A stretch of DNA of 64,000 nt from Desulfopila inferna (GCF_016919005.1 NZ_JAFFQE010000007.1:62001-126000), one strand, 5' to 3'; counted from the stretch's first letter, positions 45,990-55,950 are shown. Notes: a model not told the origin generated them from the letters alone. Program-made: numbers and translations.

Positions 45990-47588
45990 ATGAAAGTACT
46001 GATAAGTGACAATTTATCCCCCGTTGGCGCAGAAATTCTGAGAGAGGCCGGTTTGGAAGTTGATGTCAACACCGGCCTGGCCCCTGAAGAATTGAAAAAG
46101 ATCATTGGTCAATATGACGGCCTGGTGATCAGGAGTGCGACGAAAGTGACTCTTGACATTCTCGAGTCGGCCACGAATCTCAAGGTAGTGGGAAGAGCCG
46201 GTATCGGACTGGACAATGTCGATATTCCCGCGGCAAGCCAGAAGGGGATAGTCATTATGAATGCACCCAATGGTAACGCCATTACCACCGCGGAGCATGC
46301 CATATCCATGATGATGGCTCTTTCGCGCAATATTCCTCAGGCCACTGCTTCGATGAAAGAGGGGAAGTGGGAGAAGAAAAGGTTTATGGGGCGCGAAGTT
46401 ACCGGGAAGACATTGGGCATTGTCGGAATCGGCCGCATCGGCGGCATTGCCGCTTCCAGGGCACAGGGACTGAAAATGAAGACTATAGCCTATGACCCGC
46501 ATATGCCCAAAGAAACGGCTGAAAAAATTGGAGTTGAACTGGTCGGTCTTGAAGAATTGGCCAAACGTTCCGATTATATCACCGTCCATGTACCTATGAC
46601 CAAAGAAACCAAGGCGCTGATATCTACTGAATTTTTCAAAAACATGAAGAATGACGCCATGTTTATAGACTGTGCCCGTGGCGGAGTCTGTGACGAAGAG
46701 GCGCTCTACCATGCTTTGCGTGACGGTGAAATCGGCGGGGCCGCTCTCGATGTTTTCGCCGTCGAGCCGACTACCAGGGATAACTGTCCGTTGCTGGAGC
46801 TTGATAATTTTATATGTACGCCGCACCTCGGTGCCTCGACCAGTGAAGCACAGGAAAATGTAGCCGTTTTGATCGCCCAGCAGATCGCCGACTATCTCCT
46901 TAAAGGTGTGGTTACCAATGCGGTCAATGTCCCCTCCGTCAGTGACGATGTGCTCACCCAGGTAGGGCCTTATATAGCTCTTGGAGAGATGCTTGGCAGT
47001 TTTCATATGCAGATGACAAAAGGCGGCATCGAAGAAATCACCGTGGAGTACAGCGGCGAGCTGGCCGAACTTAACACCAGCCCCATAACCATTGCTTTTC
47101 TCAAGGGTTTATTCACTCCTATCCTCAAGGATGCGGTCAATTATGTCAATGCTCCGATTATCGCCAAGGACAGGGGCATTAAAGTGGTCGAGGCCAAATC
47201 GGAGCATTCCGATGATTTTATCAATGTGATGACTTCCAGAGTGCGCACCAGTGATGGTGAAAATGTTTTAGTGGGTACTGTTTTTGGGAAGAATGAGCCA
47301 CGATTGGTGCGTCTCAATACTTTTCGCCTTGAAGCTCTGCCTGCCGGTCCCATGCTGCTGGTCTACAATAACGATGTGCCCGGAGTAATCGGAGCATTGG
47401 GGACTGCTCTCGGCATGGGAGGCGTCAATATCTCGAGGATGACGGTGGGAAGGGAGGAGACCAGTCGACAGAACATTATTGTACTCGCCACTGATTCGCT
47501 TGTATCCAAAGAACTTCTCGCAAAAGTCTGCAGTCTTGATAATATAACCGATGCGGTGGTATTGGAGCTGGCCGAATATACTTCATGA
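45990..47588 (+). CDS. serA: D-3-phosphoglycerate dehydrogenase
   Basis: The 532-aa protein is a type I enzyme. It has the substrate-binding domain, a NAD Rossmann domain (GIVGIGRIGG near residue 148), the catalytic His in PHLGAST, then an ASB domain and a C-terminal ACT domain (VPGVIGALGTALG) for serine feedback. It starts serine synthesis from 3-phosphoglycerate. AAGGAGCAG precedes the ATG. A short A/T-rich hairpin follows the gene. Confidence 0.97.
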   Translation: MKVLISDNLSPVGAEILREAGLEVDVNTGLAPEELKKIIGQYDGLVIRSATKVTLDILESATNLKVVGRAGIGLDNVDIPAASQKGIVIMNAPNGNAITTAEHAISMMMALSRNIPQATASMKEGKWEKKRFMGREVTGKTLGIVGIGRIGGIAASRAQGLKMKTIAYDPHMPKETAEKIGVELVGLEELAKRSDYITVHVPMTKETKALISTEFFKNMKNDAMFIDCARGGVCDEEALYHALRDGEIGGAALDVFAVEPTTRDNCPLLELDNFICTPHLGASTSEAQENVAVLIAQQIADYLLKGVVTNAVNVPSVSDDVLTQVGPYIALGEMLGSFHMQMTKGGIEEITVEYSGELAELNTSPITIAFLKGLFTPILKDAVNYVNAPIIAKDRGIKVVEAKSEHSDDFINVMTSRVRTSDGENVLVGTVFGKNEPRLVRLNTFRLEALPAGPMLLVYNNDVPGVIGALGTALGMGGVNISRMTVGREETSRQNIIVLATDSLVSKELLAKVCSLDNITDAVVLELAEYTS

Positions 47589-47597
47589 TTTCTTGAC

Positions 47598-47622
47598 AAT
47601 AAGTATGGAGCACTTATTTTTC
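47598..47622 (+). terminator. Weak terminator after serA
   Basis: AATAAGT and ACTTATT form a 7-bp stem with a 7-nt loop, followed by TTTT. It is A/T-rich and therefore weak. Confidence 0.38.
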
Positions 47623-47701
47623 ACTGTGACCGGCTGTTGACAGAGGTACTCAAGTGAATGTCAATATCATTGCGGGTAAGTATATGAAATGACATTCGAA
47701 C

Positions 47702-47735
47702 AGGGCTGGAAGGCAGTGTTTGCCATACCAGCCCT
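47702..47735 (+). promoter_or_regulatory. Hairpin in the leader of the DUF1844 gene
   Basis: AGGGCTGG and CCAGCCCT pair perfectly, with an inner GGCA/TGCC stem. It lies 21 bp before the start codon and has no T-run, so it may influence translation rather than end transcription. Confidence 0.4.
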
Positions 47736-47755
47736 ATAGAGAAAAGAGGTATGGT

Positions 47756-48079
47756 ATGATGGTAGACCAGAAAAAAGAAGATTGTGCATGTCAAGAAGGG
47801 AAAGTTCCGGATAAAGAAGGTAGATGCGTGATGCCCGAGGTGACCTTTTCGGCTTTTGTGATGTCGCTCAATACCTCAGTGCTGTTTCATTTGGGATTGC
47901 TTGAGGACCCGGCTACCGGGAAAAAGACCGTTGATCTTGATTTGGCTCGGCACGGTATCGATACCCTTACCTTGATACAGCAGAAAACCAAAGGGAATTT
48001 GGCCAGGGACGAGGAGGAGATGCTCAAGGATATCCTTTACGACCTGAAGATACGCTTTGTGCAACTGGCAAAAAATTAA
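47756..48079 (+). CDS. DUF1844-domain protein
   Basis: The 107-aa protein has the DUF1844 core: TFSAFVMSLNTSVLFHLGLLEDP, DLDLARHGIDTLTLIQQKTKGNL and a C-terminal helix. The N-terminus has three cysteines. Family function is unknown. Start ATG at 47756 (an ATG follows at 47759); AGAGGT lies just before, and a longer frame from 47720 would run through the leader hairpin. It is 61 bp before ispE. Confidence 0.85.
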   Translation: MMVDQKKEDCACQEGKVPDKEGRCVMPEVTFSAFVMSLNTSVLFHLGLLEDPATGKKTVDLDLARHGIDTLTLIQQKTKGNLARDEEEMLKDILYDLKIRFVQLAKN

Positions 48080-48140
48080 AGCATCCCGAAGATATCGACA
48101 GCGCAGAAACATGGTGGCTTCTTTCTGATCAGGACAACCA

Positions 48141-49028
48141 GTGAACAGCAATATTCAGGACAACCTCGAACTGCATCTTCAGGCGCCTGCCAAAATTAAT
48201 CTGATCCTCCGGGTCATCTCCAGAAGAAGCGACGGATACCATGAACTGGAAACGTGGATGCAGAAGGTTGGACTGTATGACACGATGGATGTATCCATAA
48301 ACGGTTCCCCGGGGGTGGTGGTCACCTGTTCTCATCCTGAAATTCCGGACGACGAAACCAACCTGGCCTGGCGTGCTGCGGATCTTTTTTTTAAAACCAG
48401 TCGCAATGCCCGGGGCAGGGGAGCGACTATTCATCTGGAAAAACACATACCCGTTGCCGCGGGACTGGGCGGCGGCAGCAGTGATGCCGGTACTTTGCTG
48501 CGTGGCCTGAACACCTTTTTTGGAAACGAATTTGACGACACCGCCATGATTGCTCTGGCGGCCTCTCTCGGTGCGGATGTCCCTTTTTTTGTGATAGAGG
48601 CCCAAAGTGTCCTGGCCACTGGTGTCGGAGAAAAAATGCTGCCTGTACCTGCGCCTGAGGACTGCACCTATATACTGGTGAACCCCGGGTTCAGTGTTTC
48701 AACAGCGACGATTTTTGAAAAATATGCATTGACAAGGGCAGTTAAAAATTCTACATTGACGGGTTCTCAAAAGCTGAGCCAGGAAAACCTGCATGTCTCA
48801 GCACTTGAGAACGATCTGGAAGCGGTTGCCGTCACCTTATATCCGGTCATCGCCGACATCAAGGAAGAGCTGAAAAGAGCGGGTGCTTACCACGTGTTGA
48901 TGTCCGGCAGCGGGCCGACGGTTTTCGGGATATTTCCGGAAAAGTCGAAACTCCCGGAGAAGACGATTGGAGATATCGTGCATCGACTGCGACAAAAATT
49001 CGGAGATAAAGTTTATAGAGCGGGATAA
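48141..49028 (+). CDS. ispE: 4-diphosphocytidyl-2-C-methyl-D-erythritol kinase
   Basis: The 295-aa protein is a GHMP kinase: APAKINLILRV at the N-terminus, the ATP-binding VAAGLGGGSSDAG near residue 105 and the third motif VLMSGSGPTVFG near 250. It phosphorylates CDP-methylerythritol in the MEP isoprenoid route. The start is GTG at 48141. The tRNA-Gln and prs genes follow directly. Confidence 0.95.
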   Translation: MNSNIQDNLELHLQAPAKINLILRVISRRSDGYHELETWMQKVGLYDTMDVSINGSPGVVVTCSHPEIPDDETNLAWRAADLFFKTSRNARGRGATIHLEKHIPVAAGLGGGSSDAGTLLRGLNTFFGNEFDDTAMIALAASLGADVPFFVIEAQSVLATGVGEKMLPVPAPEDCTYILVNPGFSVSTATIFEKYALTRAVKNSTLTGSQKLSQENLHVSALENDLEAVAVTLYPVIADIKEELKRAGAYHVLMSGSGPTVFGIFPEKSKLPEKTIGDIVHRLRQKFGDKVYRAG

Positions 49029-49032
49029 GAGT

Positions 49033-49108
49033 TGGGGTGTAGCCAAGTGGCCAAGGCACCGGGTTTTGATCCCGGCATTCGTAGGTTCGAGTCCTACCAC
49101 CCCAGCCA
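49033..49108 (+). tRNA. tRNA-Gln (anticodon TTG)
   Basis: Four arms are readable: acceptor TGGGGTG / CACCCCA, anticodon stem CCGGG / CCCGG with loop TTTTGAT, and T arm GTAGG / CCTAC with loop TTCGAGT. The discriminator is G and the 3' CCA is encoded (49106-49108). It lies 4 nt after ispE and 36 nt before prs in the same direction, so it is probably cut out of an mRNA-containing transcript. Confidence 0.96.
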
Positions 49109-49144
49109 TTGCTTTACCAAATTTCCGACAACTGATTGAGAAAC

Positions 49145-50083
49145 ATGCCTAATATTATCAAGATATTCTCTGGAAACGCCAATCAGAAAATGGCTGTCGA
49201 GATTGCCGCGCATCTGGATCTTCCACTATCCCAGGCGGACGTGAAGAAATTCAGCGACGGTGAGATCTTTGTCGAAGTGAAGGAAAATGTACGCGGAGCT
49301 GATGTCTTTGTAGTGCAGCCGACCTGTACCCCGGTGAATGATAACCTGATGGAGCTGGTTATTATGGTTGACGCTCTGCGACGAGCCTCCGCGCGCCGCA
49401 TTACTGCGGTAATGCCTTATTACGGCTATGCGAGACAAGACAGAAAAGTTGCCCCAAGGGTGCCTATTTCAGCCAAAGTCGTTGCTGAAATGCTCATGGC
49501 TGTAGGCGTGCGCAGAGTACTCTGCATGGACTTGCATGCCGGACAAATACAGGGGTTTTTCAATATTCCTGTTGATCATCTCTACGCCGCACCGATCTTG
49601 CTCGGGCATATTTCCAAAGAATTCAAGGACCCGGTAATGGTTTCCCCGGATGCTGGTGGTGTTGAAAGGACAAGAGCCTTTGCCAAGAGACTTAACTGCG
49701 GGCTCGCCATCATTGACAAAAGGCGTGAGAGACCAAATGAATGTGAGGCGATGCACGTTATCGGCAATGTCAAAGGGAAAACGGCCATTCTGCTCGATGA
49801 TATGGTAGATACCGCCGGTACTTTGTGCAGTGGAGCGGAAACTCTTCTGGCCGAAGGCGCCAAGGAAGTTCATGCCTGCTGTTCTCATCCGGTATTGTCC
49901 GGCCCGGCTGTTGAAAGAATCACCAATTCGGTGATAAAAACTCTCGTAGTCACCAACTCCATACCATTGCGAGATGAAGCGCGAGAGTGTAAGAAAATCA
50001 AAGTGCTTCCGGTATCAAATCTGCTCGCGGATGCTATTAATAGAATACATAATGAAGATTCAGTCAGTTCACTTTTCGTGTAG
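49145..50083 (+). CDS. prs: Ribose-phosphate pyrophosphokinase
   Basis: The 312-aa protein makes PRPP from ribose 5-phosphate and ATP. Seen are [10 protein letters not shown], the flexible loop YGYARQDRK, and the PRPP-binding loop DDMVDTAGT near residue 220. ATG at 49145 (MPNIIKIF) fits the family better than the in-frame TTG at 49136. The ispE-tRNA-Gln-prs-rplY-pth order is common in related bacteria. Confidence 0.97.
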   Translation: MPNIIKIFSGNANQKMAVEIAAHLDLPLSQADVKKFSDGEIFVEVKENVRGADVFVVQPTCTPVNDNLMELVIMVDALRRASARRITAVMPYYGYARQDRKVAPRVPISAKVVAEMLMAVGVRRVLCMDLHAGQIQGFFNIPVDHLYAAPILLGHISKEFKDPVMVSPDAGGVERTRAFAKRLNCGLAIIDKRRERPNECEAMHVIGNVKGKTAILLDDMVDTAGTLCSGAETLLAEGAKEVHACCSHPVLSGPAVERITNSVIKTLVVTNSIPLRDEARECKKIKVLPVSNLLADAINRIHNEDSVSSLFV

Positions 50084-50168
50084 CTGGGCGATATATCGAT
50101 TACACAACCAAGTAAAACGCCATGTTGCTCGCTAGACCGGGCAAACCATTGAGCGAAGGAGAAAGATA

Positions 50169-50813
50169 ATGTTAAAGGTAGAAATGACCGCCTCCGTCCG
50201 CAAGGAAACAGGAAAAGGAGCAATGCGGCAGATGCGCATGAAGGGGATGACCCCTGCTGTTGTTTATGGGGCCGGTGCCGAGGCTCTTCTTCTCAAGCTT
50301 GAGACACGGCCGTTTTTCAACAAGCTGCTCAGTATTTACCGGAAAAATGCTATTATTTCCCTGAATCTGGACGATGGTTCCACCAAGCATGTTCTTGTTC
50401 AGGATATTCAGACGGATCCTATTAAAGATACTCTGCTACACGCCGATTTCATCGAAATCGATGTGAGTAAGCCACGGGTGTTCGAGGTTGCCATCAGATA
50501 CACCGGAGTTGCCAAAGGTACAGATCTCGGTGGTATCCTCAATGTTATCAATGACACCTTGGCGATTGAAGCGGCTCCCCTGGATGTACCCGATGAATTT
50601 GTAGTGAATATCGCGGATCTGAATATAGGCGATTCCATCAAAGTTGATACCATAGACATTCCCGAAAACTGCACTCTTGTGACTGATCCTGAATCCGTTT
50701 GTGTCAGCGTCGTCTCTCTCCAGAAAGGCACAGCGGAGGGCGAGGAAGAGGCTGAAGAGGGTGAGGGTGAGGGTGAGGCTGTAGCTGCTGCGGAAGAAAG
50801 CACTGAAGAGTAA
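50169..50813 (+). CDS. rplY: 50S ribosomal protein L25 (Ctc form)
   Basis: The 214-aa protein has the L25 5S-rRNA-binding domain (about 1-95) and the extra C-terminal beta domain of the Ctc type (100-185). It ends in an acidic tail of about 25 residues coded by a GAGGGT-type repeat near 50760. Start ATG with AAGGAGAAAG upstream. A strong terminator follows the gene. Confidence 0.94.
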   Translation: MLKVEMTASVRKETGKGAMRQMRMKGMTPAVVYGAGAEALLLKLETRPFFNKLLSIYRKNAIISLNLDDGSTKHVLVQDIQTDPIKDTLLHADFIEIDVSKPRVFEVAIRYTGVAKGTDLGGILNVINDTLAIEAAPLDVPDEFVVNIADLNIGDSIKVDTIDIPENCTLVTDPESVCVSVVSLQKGTAEGEEEAEEGEGEGEAVAAAEESTEE

Positions 50814-50872
50814 TCCGTTCTACGGCTGTCTTGCATAGCCTCGGATATCATAGATCCAAGAGAGTAAGTAAG

Positions 50873-50908
50873 ATCCGGTGGGAGCACATTCCCACCGGAT
50901 TATCTTTT
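50873..50908 (+). terminator. Rho-independent terminator after rplY
   Basis: ATCCGGTGGGA and TCCCACCGGAT form an 11-bp perfect stem, followed by TATCTTTTTG. It ends the ispE-prs-rplY unit. Confidence 0.92.
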
Positions 50909-51035
50909 TGTGATATGGGCACTTTCCCTCTCCCGAGCCGGTAGAGCAGGATAGGAGTCTTGGAGGTGTGGTACCTTTAGAATTGATTGATCATTCGTTT
51001 TAGTTTTATACACGTTTTTGGAGTGAACCGCTGAA

Positions 51036-51629
51036 ATGCCACCTGATAGCTTTCTTCTTGTCGGTCTTGGAAATCCTGGTGCACAATACTCCGGAACTCG
51101 TCACAATATCGGTTTTGATGTCATTGATGCAGTAGCCGGGAAGGATGGCTCTGCTGTTTTCAGTGGGAAATGGAATGCCCTTGCGGCGAAAGTTTCATTA
51201 TGGGGTGTCACTTTGCATCTGGTTAAACCCCAGACCTATATGAATCTCAGTGGAAAAGCCGTAGTTCGATTTGTCGATTTTTTCAAAATTCCTCTTTCTT
51301 CAATGATCGTTATCCATGACGATCTCGATATGAAAACCGGCCGCCTGAAACTCGTGCGTGGAGGAGGAGCCGGAGGTCATAATGGCATCCGTTCCATAGT
51401 CGACAGTATCGGCAGCCCTGATTTTTATCGCCTCAAAATCGGCATCGGTCGTCCCGGAAGTGGGTCGACACCTCCTCAGATGCCGGTCGAAAGATATGTT
51501 CTCACCTCATTTCACCAAGAAGAGTCCCAGCTTATAGCAGAAAGAATGAGTGAAGTTGTTGTCGGTCTGCAAAAATTTATAGAAGGGGATGCCAACCAGG
51601 CCATGAATTTCCTCAACAGCTTCAAGTAG
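51036..51629 (+). CDS. pth: Peptidyl-tRNA hydrolase
   Basis: The 197-aa protein has the family's VGLGNPG...YSGTRHNIGFD region with the catalytic His (near residue 26), PQTYMNLSG, and VIHDDLDM. It frees tRNA from stalled peptidyl-tRNA. The start is ATG at 51036. It is separated from rplY by a terminator, so it should have its own promoter. Confidence 0.96.
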   Translation: MPPDSFLLVGLGNPGAQYSGTRHNIGFDVIDAVAGKDGSAVFSGKWNALAAKVSLWGVTLHLVKPQTYMNLSGKAVVRFVDFFKIPLSSMIVIHDDLDMKTGRLKLVRGGGAGGHNGIRSIVDSIGSPDFYRLKIGIGRPGSGSTPPQMPVERYVLTSFHQEESQLIAERMSEVVVGLQKFIEGDANQAMNFLNSFK

Positions 51630-52044
51630 TATCCTTCCTGATACACTTTCCACCTCAAAACGGCAGCCGCGAGTGACTATCCGAGACTTGCACATTCTGT
51701 CTGAAACTTGAGTGAAATTCAAAATATGCGCGGTTTCGAACAGAGGAAAATCGGGCTGTCTCTCAAGGATTCCGGGCAACAAAATTTTCCCCGATTCTGA
51801 TACTTAGACGAATAATCCCTCTGATTTTTTCTAAAATCAAGGGCTTTTTTCGAACGAATATGTTATACTCTCTATGTTGTCCAAAAAAGTAAAAACTAAT
51901 TTATTAACCGAAGAACCCAGGCCTGTAATAGTTGGCGCCTGCCCAGGAAGGTTCACTTATGACTCTTCCGGTCATCGAGAGGTATACTATGTTTGAATAC
52001 CTTTTGTGGTATGGTTCGCAGGTTATGAAGATGAGGAGATTGTA
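51630..52044. other. 415-bp leader of the CarD-type gene
   Basis: No gene is supported. TATACT at about 51864 is the best -10 candidate; no matching -35 box is clear. The 3' end has a GAGGAG ribosome site at 52033. Confidence 0.45.
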
Positions 52045-52524
52045 GTGTTTGCTAAAGGTGATATGGCTGTTTATCCAGCCCATGGTGTTGGCGTAATTAA
52101 GGCTATTGAAACTCAGAATGTCGGAGGCGTTGATCATAAGTTTTACGTGTTGCAGATCCTCGATAACAATATGACGATTATGATCCCGACGGTGAGCAGT
52201 GAAAATGTCGGCCTGCGAGCTATTGTCTCAAAAAATGAAGTTGATACGGTTCTCGATATATTAAAGGATCGTGGTATTGAAATCGGTTCGCAGACCTGGA
52301 ATCGTCGGTATCGCGATTATATGGAAAAGATCAAAACCGGCTCGATACACGAGGTTGCCGCTGTACTCCGTGATCTCTTCCTTCTCAGTGTTGACAAAGA
52401 TTTGTCGTATGGTGAGAGAAAAATGCTAGATACAGCCAAGGGGCTGCTTGTTAAAGAGCTATCATTGGCCAAGAAGGTCGATGAGCTTAATATCAGTAAT
52501 GAAATCGAAACAATTTTCGCATAA
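52045..52524 (+). CDS. CarD/CdnL-type transcriptional regulator
   Basis: The 159-aa protein has an N-terminal RNA-polymerase-interacting domain (GDMAVYPAHGVGVIKAIE) and an all-helical C-terminal domain that touches DNA (SIHEVAAVLRDLFLLS, LSYGERKMLDTAKGLL). CarD/CdnL proteins stabilise open complexes at rRNA and other promoters. I use the GTG at 52045, six bases after GAGGAG; a longer frame from 52006 would include that ribosome site. Confidence 0.92.
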   Translation: MFAKGDMAVYPAHGVGVIKAIETQNVGGVDHKFYVLQILDNNMTIMIPTVSSENVGLRAIVSKNEVDTVLDILKDRGIEIGSQTWNRRYRDYMEKIKTGSIHEVAAVLRDLFLLSVDKDLSYGERKMLDTAKGLLVKELSLAKKVDELNISNEIETIFA

Positions 52525-52580
52525 TTCTTCCTGTGCTGTTTAGCGGCAATATTTTCCCACAGTAATGTAATGCATGTTTG

Positions 52581-53549
52581 ATGGAAAAAGAAACAGCCCA
52601 CTCTCCCGATCGGCCCGGCACCGGATTTGCAGTACACTATACTCTAAGCCCCGATAATGCCGGGCTGCGGCTTGACCATTTTCTCGTTCTTCAACTCCCG
52701 GCTCTTTCCCGAACACAAGTGACAGAGGCTGTCAAGAAAGGAGATATCCAGCTCAACGACAAACCTGCCAAAGCCAGCCGCAAGTTACAGTCCGGAGACA
52801 TAGTCAGCGGCTGCATTAAAGAATCGGAAGAATTCTCGGTAATACCTCAAAAAATAGAATTTGATATTCTTTTCGAGGATGAGCATATTCTTCTTATCTC
52901 AAAGCCGCCGCAGCTGGTTGTGCATCCCGCCAACGGTAATCCGGACAATACTTTGGTCAATGGATTGCTGTATCACTGCAGGGCTCTTGCCGAGGTTGGA
53001 GATCCTGTGCGGCCCGGCATCGTCCACCGGCTGGATAAAGATACATCCGGTGTAATGGTGGCAGCCAAGAACAATGAAGTACACCGGAAGCTTGTCGATA
53101 TTTTCAAATCACGTCTGATCACTAAAAAATATCAGGCCATAGTCGTAGGAGTACCCCGCGATGAAAAAGGCCGAATTGTTGCACCAATCGGTAGACATGT
53201 GGTTAACCGGAAGAAAATGGCCATTCGGGAACGCAACGGCAAATTTGCGGCAACCAACTGGTGGTTGAAGCAGAATTTCGGGGGCAGATACTCCCTTCTG
53301 GAACTGGTTATCGAGACAGGCCGCACTCATCAGATTCGTGTACATTTGGCATCAATAGGTCACCCGGTGGCCGGTGATACTCTTTACGGACATGGACGGC
53401 ATGATCCTCGGTTTCCCAGACAGATGCTTCATTCCTCAGAATTGCGTTTTGATCATCCTGTAACTGGTCGTAAGATTGTTGGAACGGCACCGCTCTGGCC
53501 CGATATGGTGAATGTAATCGATTTACTTGAACATGGAGATATGCGGTGA
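52581..53549 (+). CDS. rluD: RluA-family pseudouridine synthase (RluD type)
   Basis: The 322-aa protein has an S4 RNA-binding domain (about 20-80, LRLDHFLVLQLPALSRTQV) and the catalytic domain with HRLDKDTSGVMVAAK, where Asp is the nucleophile. It makes pseudouridine in 23S rRNA or another RNA; the exact sites are not certain. Start ATG at 52581, preceded in frame by a TTG. It overlaps coaE by four bases. Confidence 0.92.
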   Translation: MEKETAHSPDRPGTGFAVHYTLSPDNAGLRLDHFLVLQLPALSRTQVTEAVKKGDIQLNDKPAKASRKLQSGDIVSGCIKESEEFSVIPQKIEFDILFEDEHILLISKPPQLVVHPANGNPDNTLVNGLLYHCRALAEVGDPVRPGIVHRLDKDTSGVMVAAKNNEVHRKLVDIFKSRLITKKYQAIVVGVPRDEKGRIVAPIGRHVVNRKKMAIRERNGKFAATNWWLKQNFGGRYSLLELVIETGRTHQIRVHLASIGHPVAGDTLYGHGRHDPRFPRQMLHSSELRFDHPVTGRKIVGTAPLWPDMVNVIDLLEHGDMR

Positions 53550-54139
53550 TAATCGCTGTTACCGGCTCTATTGGATCAGGGAAAAGCAAGGTTGCCCGCA
53601 GACTTGCCATGCTCATGCAGGCTGAACATTGCGACGTCGATCACAGCTGCAGGGAGATGATGGATAAAGGAGGAGAGGGATGGCAGCGGGTAATCGCTAC
53701 CTGGGGGCTGCGCTTTCAGGCTGATGACGGTTCACTCGACCGGGTGAAACTGAGGGAAGCTATCTTTAATGAGCCTTCAATTAGACTGGAATTGGAGAAT
53801 ATCCTGCACCCGCTGGTGCATGAGCATCTTCATGATCTGATAGGCAGGTGTAAAAAAAACGGCAAAGCCCTTGTTGCCGAAATACCGCTTCTGTTTGAAA
53901 CAGGCTGGCAGGATGAATTTGACGCTGTTGTGACGGTGTCGGCCACCAGGAGTCAATGTGTCGACAGAGTCGTGACGAGGGATAAGGTTTCCAGGGATCA
54001 GGCAATCAAGGCTCTGGATGCGCAAATGGATATGGATGAAAAGATCGGGCGCTCCGATTATGTCATTGATAACTCCGGTTCCGAGGAAAAAACCCATCTT
54101 CAAGTTGAAGCACTCTCCTTGGATTTGCTGAGAAAATAA
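53546..54139 (+). CDS. coaE: Dephospho-CoA kinase
   Basis: The 197-aa protein has P-loop GSIGSGKS at residues 7-14, then VDHSCREMM and PLLFETGW. It phosphorylates dephospho-CoA, the last step of coenzyme A synthesis. The start is GTG at 53546, overlapping the pseudouridine synthase stop. Confidence 0.95.
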   Translation: MIIAVTGSIGSGKSKVARRLAMLMQAEHCDVDHSCREMMDKGGEGWQRVIATWGLRFQADDGSLDRVKLREAIFNEPSIRLELENILHPLVHEHLHDLIGRCKKNGKALVAEIPLLFETGWQDEFDAVVTVSATRSQCVDRVVTRDKVSRDQAIKALDAQMDMDEKIGRSDYVIDNSGSEEKTHLQVEALSLDLLRK

Positions 54140-54302
54140 AACGGTTCAGAGTAAGCGCAGACTCCGGGCACCCATTTTGCACACGAGCAGCCAATAATAT
54201 CCAGGCATCCTCAAGTCTTCCGGGCTGCTTGTACACATCTGGAGCCCTGATGAGTTGTTATTTATAATGATTGGAAAGCGGATATTTTTCCTGCAAAAAC
54301 AC
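54140..54302. other. Gap between coaE and the rho promoter
   Basis: No gene is seen. It includes a TAAGCGCAGACTCCGG motif (about 54153) shared with the R5 copy at 38 kb, and the inverted pair GAGCAGCC / GGGCTGCTTGT, which resembles DNA near 42215. Confidence 0.45.
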
Positions 54303-54331
54303 TTGACAGCTGAGAAGGGAAACCGTATAAG
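54303..54331 (+). promoter_or_regulatory. Strong sigma-70 promoter of rho
   Basis: TTGACA, 17 bp, TATAAG: near-consensus boxes at ideal spacing. It lies 369 bp before the rho start, so the mRNA would have a leader of about 360 nt. Confidence 0.78.
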
Positions 54332-54399
54332 AGAAGCATCAACCGGAAAGAGTATCCTGCCCTTGATGGATCAAAAACACTCTTAGCAACAAAAAGCTA

Positions 54400-54470
54400 A
54401 CCCACAAGCGGGAAAGTACCTTCACGAAATCCTATTTTAAAACTAAGAAATTCTTTGCCAAGGTACCAAT
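54400..54470 (+). repeat. R1-like unit in the rho leader
   Basis: The hairpin CCCACAAGCGGG is followed by AAAGTACCTT (54413) and closed by AAGGTACCAA (54460-54469). It has R1 ends, but the inner sequence is unrelated, so it is a short, diverged copy at best. Confidence 0.5.
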
Positions 54471-54699
54471 TAGAAAATCCTGCCCATATACCGGGTTAAA
54501 GAAAAGACCTGTTTCATAATATAATTCATTCTTCACCAATCTATACAATAATCCAACCAAATCATTGATTAAACCGGGAAAGCTTGCCTGGTGGGCCCCG
54601 TGCCGGAGAATTTGGCAAACTTTGTCATGATTACCTGTGAAGGATAAACTTATTACCACTGTTAAAATACCGCTGTGTTTTGAAAGGAGAAAGCAATAA

Positions 54700-55950
54700 A
54701 TGAATTTGGCGGAACTAAAAGTCAAAAAAATCGGTGACTTGGTAAAACTTGCACGTAGTTTTAAGATCGAGGGCTATAGTTCCATGCGCAAGCAGGAACT
54801 TATCTTTGCACTCCTGCAGGCGCAGTCAGACAAAGAAGGTCAGATGCGCGGCAATGGAGTTCTGGAGATTCTTCCAGACGGTTTCGGCTTTTTACGAGCT
54901 CCCGACTACAATTATCTTCCCGGTCCCGATGATATATATGTTTCACCTTCACAGATACGGCGGCTTAATCTGCGCACCGGTGACGTCATTGAAGGACTGG
55001 TACGCGCTCCCAAAGAAGGAGAGCGCTATTTCGCACTGCTCAAAGTGGAAAGCGTCAACTACGATCCACCGGATGCAGTTAAGCAGAAAACCATTTATAC
55101 CAACCTGACCCCGCTGCACCCTAACGAAAAGTTCAATTTAGAGTGGCAGCCCGACAACTACTCCATGCGCCTAATGGATATGTTTTCACCGATCGGAAAG
55201 GGTCAGCGAGGACTGCTTGTAGCCCCTCCCCGAACCGGCAAGACCGTATTGATGCAGAAAATAGCCAACTCTATTGTCCGCAATCACAAGGAAGTATATC
55301 TCATCGTCCTCCTTATAGATGAGCGGCCTGAAGAAGTGACGGAGATGGCACGTTCGGTCAAGGCTGCAGAAGTTGTCAGCTCTACCTTTGATGAACCCCC
55401 TCAACGGCATATTCAGGTTGCTGAGATGGTTATTGAAAAGGCCAAAAGACTCGTTGAACACGGCAAAGACGTGGTCATCCTGCTCGACAGCATCACTCGT
55501 CTGGCCCGTGCCTACAATACCGTCACTCCGTCCAGTGGAAAAATTCTCTCAGGTGGCGTTGAAGCGAATGCCCTGCACCGACCGAAACGTTTTTTCGGAG
55601 CAGCCCGGAATATAGAGGAAGGAGGCAGCCTTACCATTTTAGCTACCGCACTGGTGGAGACGGGAAGCAAAATGGACGAGGTAATCTTTGAGGAGTTTAA
55701 AGGCACCGGCAACATGGAGTTGATTCTTGATAGAAAAATGTCGGATAAACGCATTTTCCCGGCAATGGATATTAAACGTTCCGGAACCCGGAAGGAGGAT
55801 CTGCTTCTTGATTCGAGCCTGATCCAGAGAATCTGGATTCTGCGAAAGCTGCTTGCTTCGATGAACCCCGCAGACGGGATGGAATTTCTTATAGATAAGC
55901 TGAAACATTCTAAGACAAATGCCGAGTTTCTGGATTCAATGAACAGTTGA
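54700..55950 (+). CDS. rho: Transcription termination factor Rho
   Basis: The 416-aa protein has a Rho N-terminal domain, a cold-shock-like RNA-binding domain ([22 protein letters not shown]), and the RecA-like ATPase with Walker [10 protein letters not shown] near residue 178, Walker [10 protein letters not shown] and the Q/R loops. AAAGGAG lies before the ATG. The long leader could allow autoregulation, as known for E. coli rho. Confidence 0.98.
   Translation: MNLAELKVKKIGDLVKLARSFKIEGYSSMRKQELIFALLQAQSDKEGQMRGNGVLEILPDGFGFLRAPDYNYLPGPDDIYVSPSQIRRLNLRTGDVIEGLVRAPKEGERYFALLKVESVNYDPPDAVKQKTIYTNLTPLHPNEKFNLEWQPDNYSMRLMDMFSPIGKGQRGLLVAPPRTGKTVLMQKIANSIVRNHKEVYLIVLLIDERPEEVTEMARSVKAAEVVSSTFDEPPQRHIQVAEMVIEKAKRLVEHGKDVVILLDSITRLARAYNTVTPSSGKILSGGVEANALHRPKRFFGAARNIEEGGSLTILATALVETGSKMDEVIFEEFKGTGNMELILDRKMSDKRIFPAMDIKRSGTRKEDLLLDSSLIQRIWILRKLLASMNPADGMEFLIDKLKHSKTNAEFLDSMNS

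Noticed and set aside
45812-46009. 65-codon frame before serA
   Set aside because: TTG start without a ribosome site, overlap with serA, and a likely serA promoter within it.
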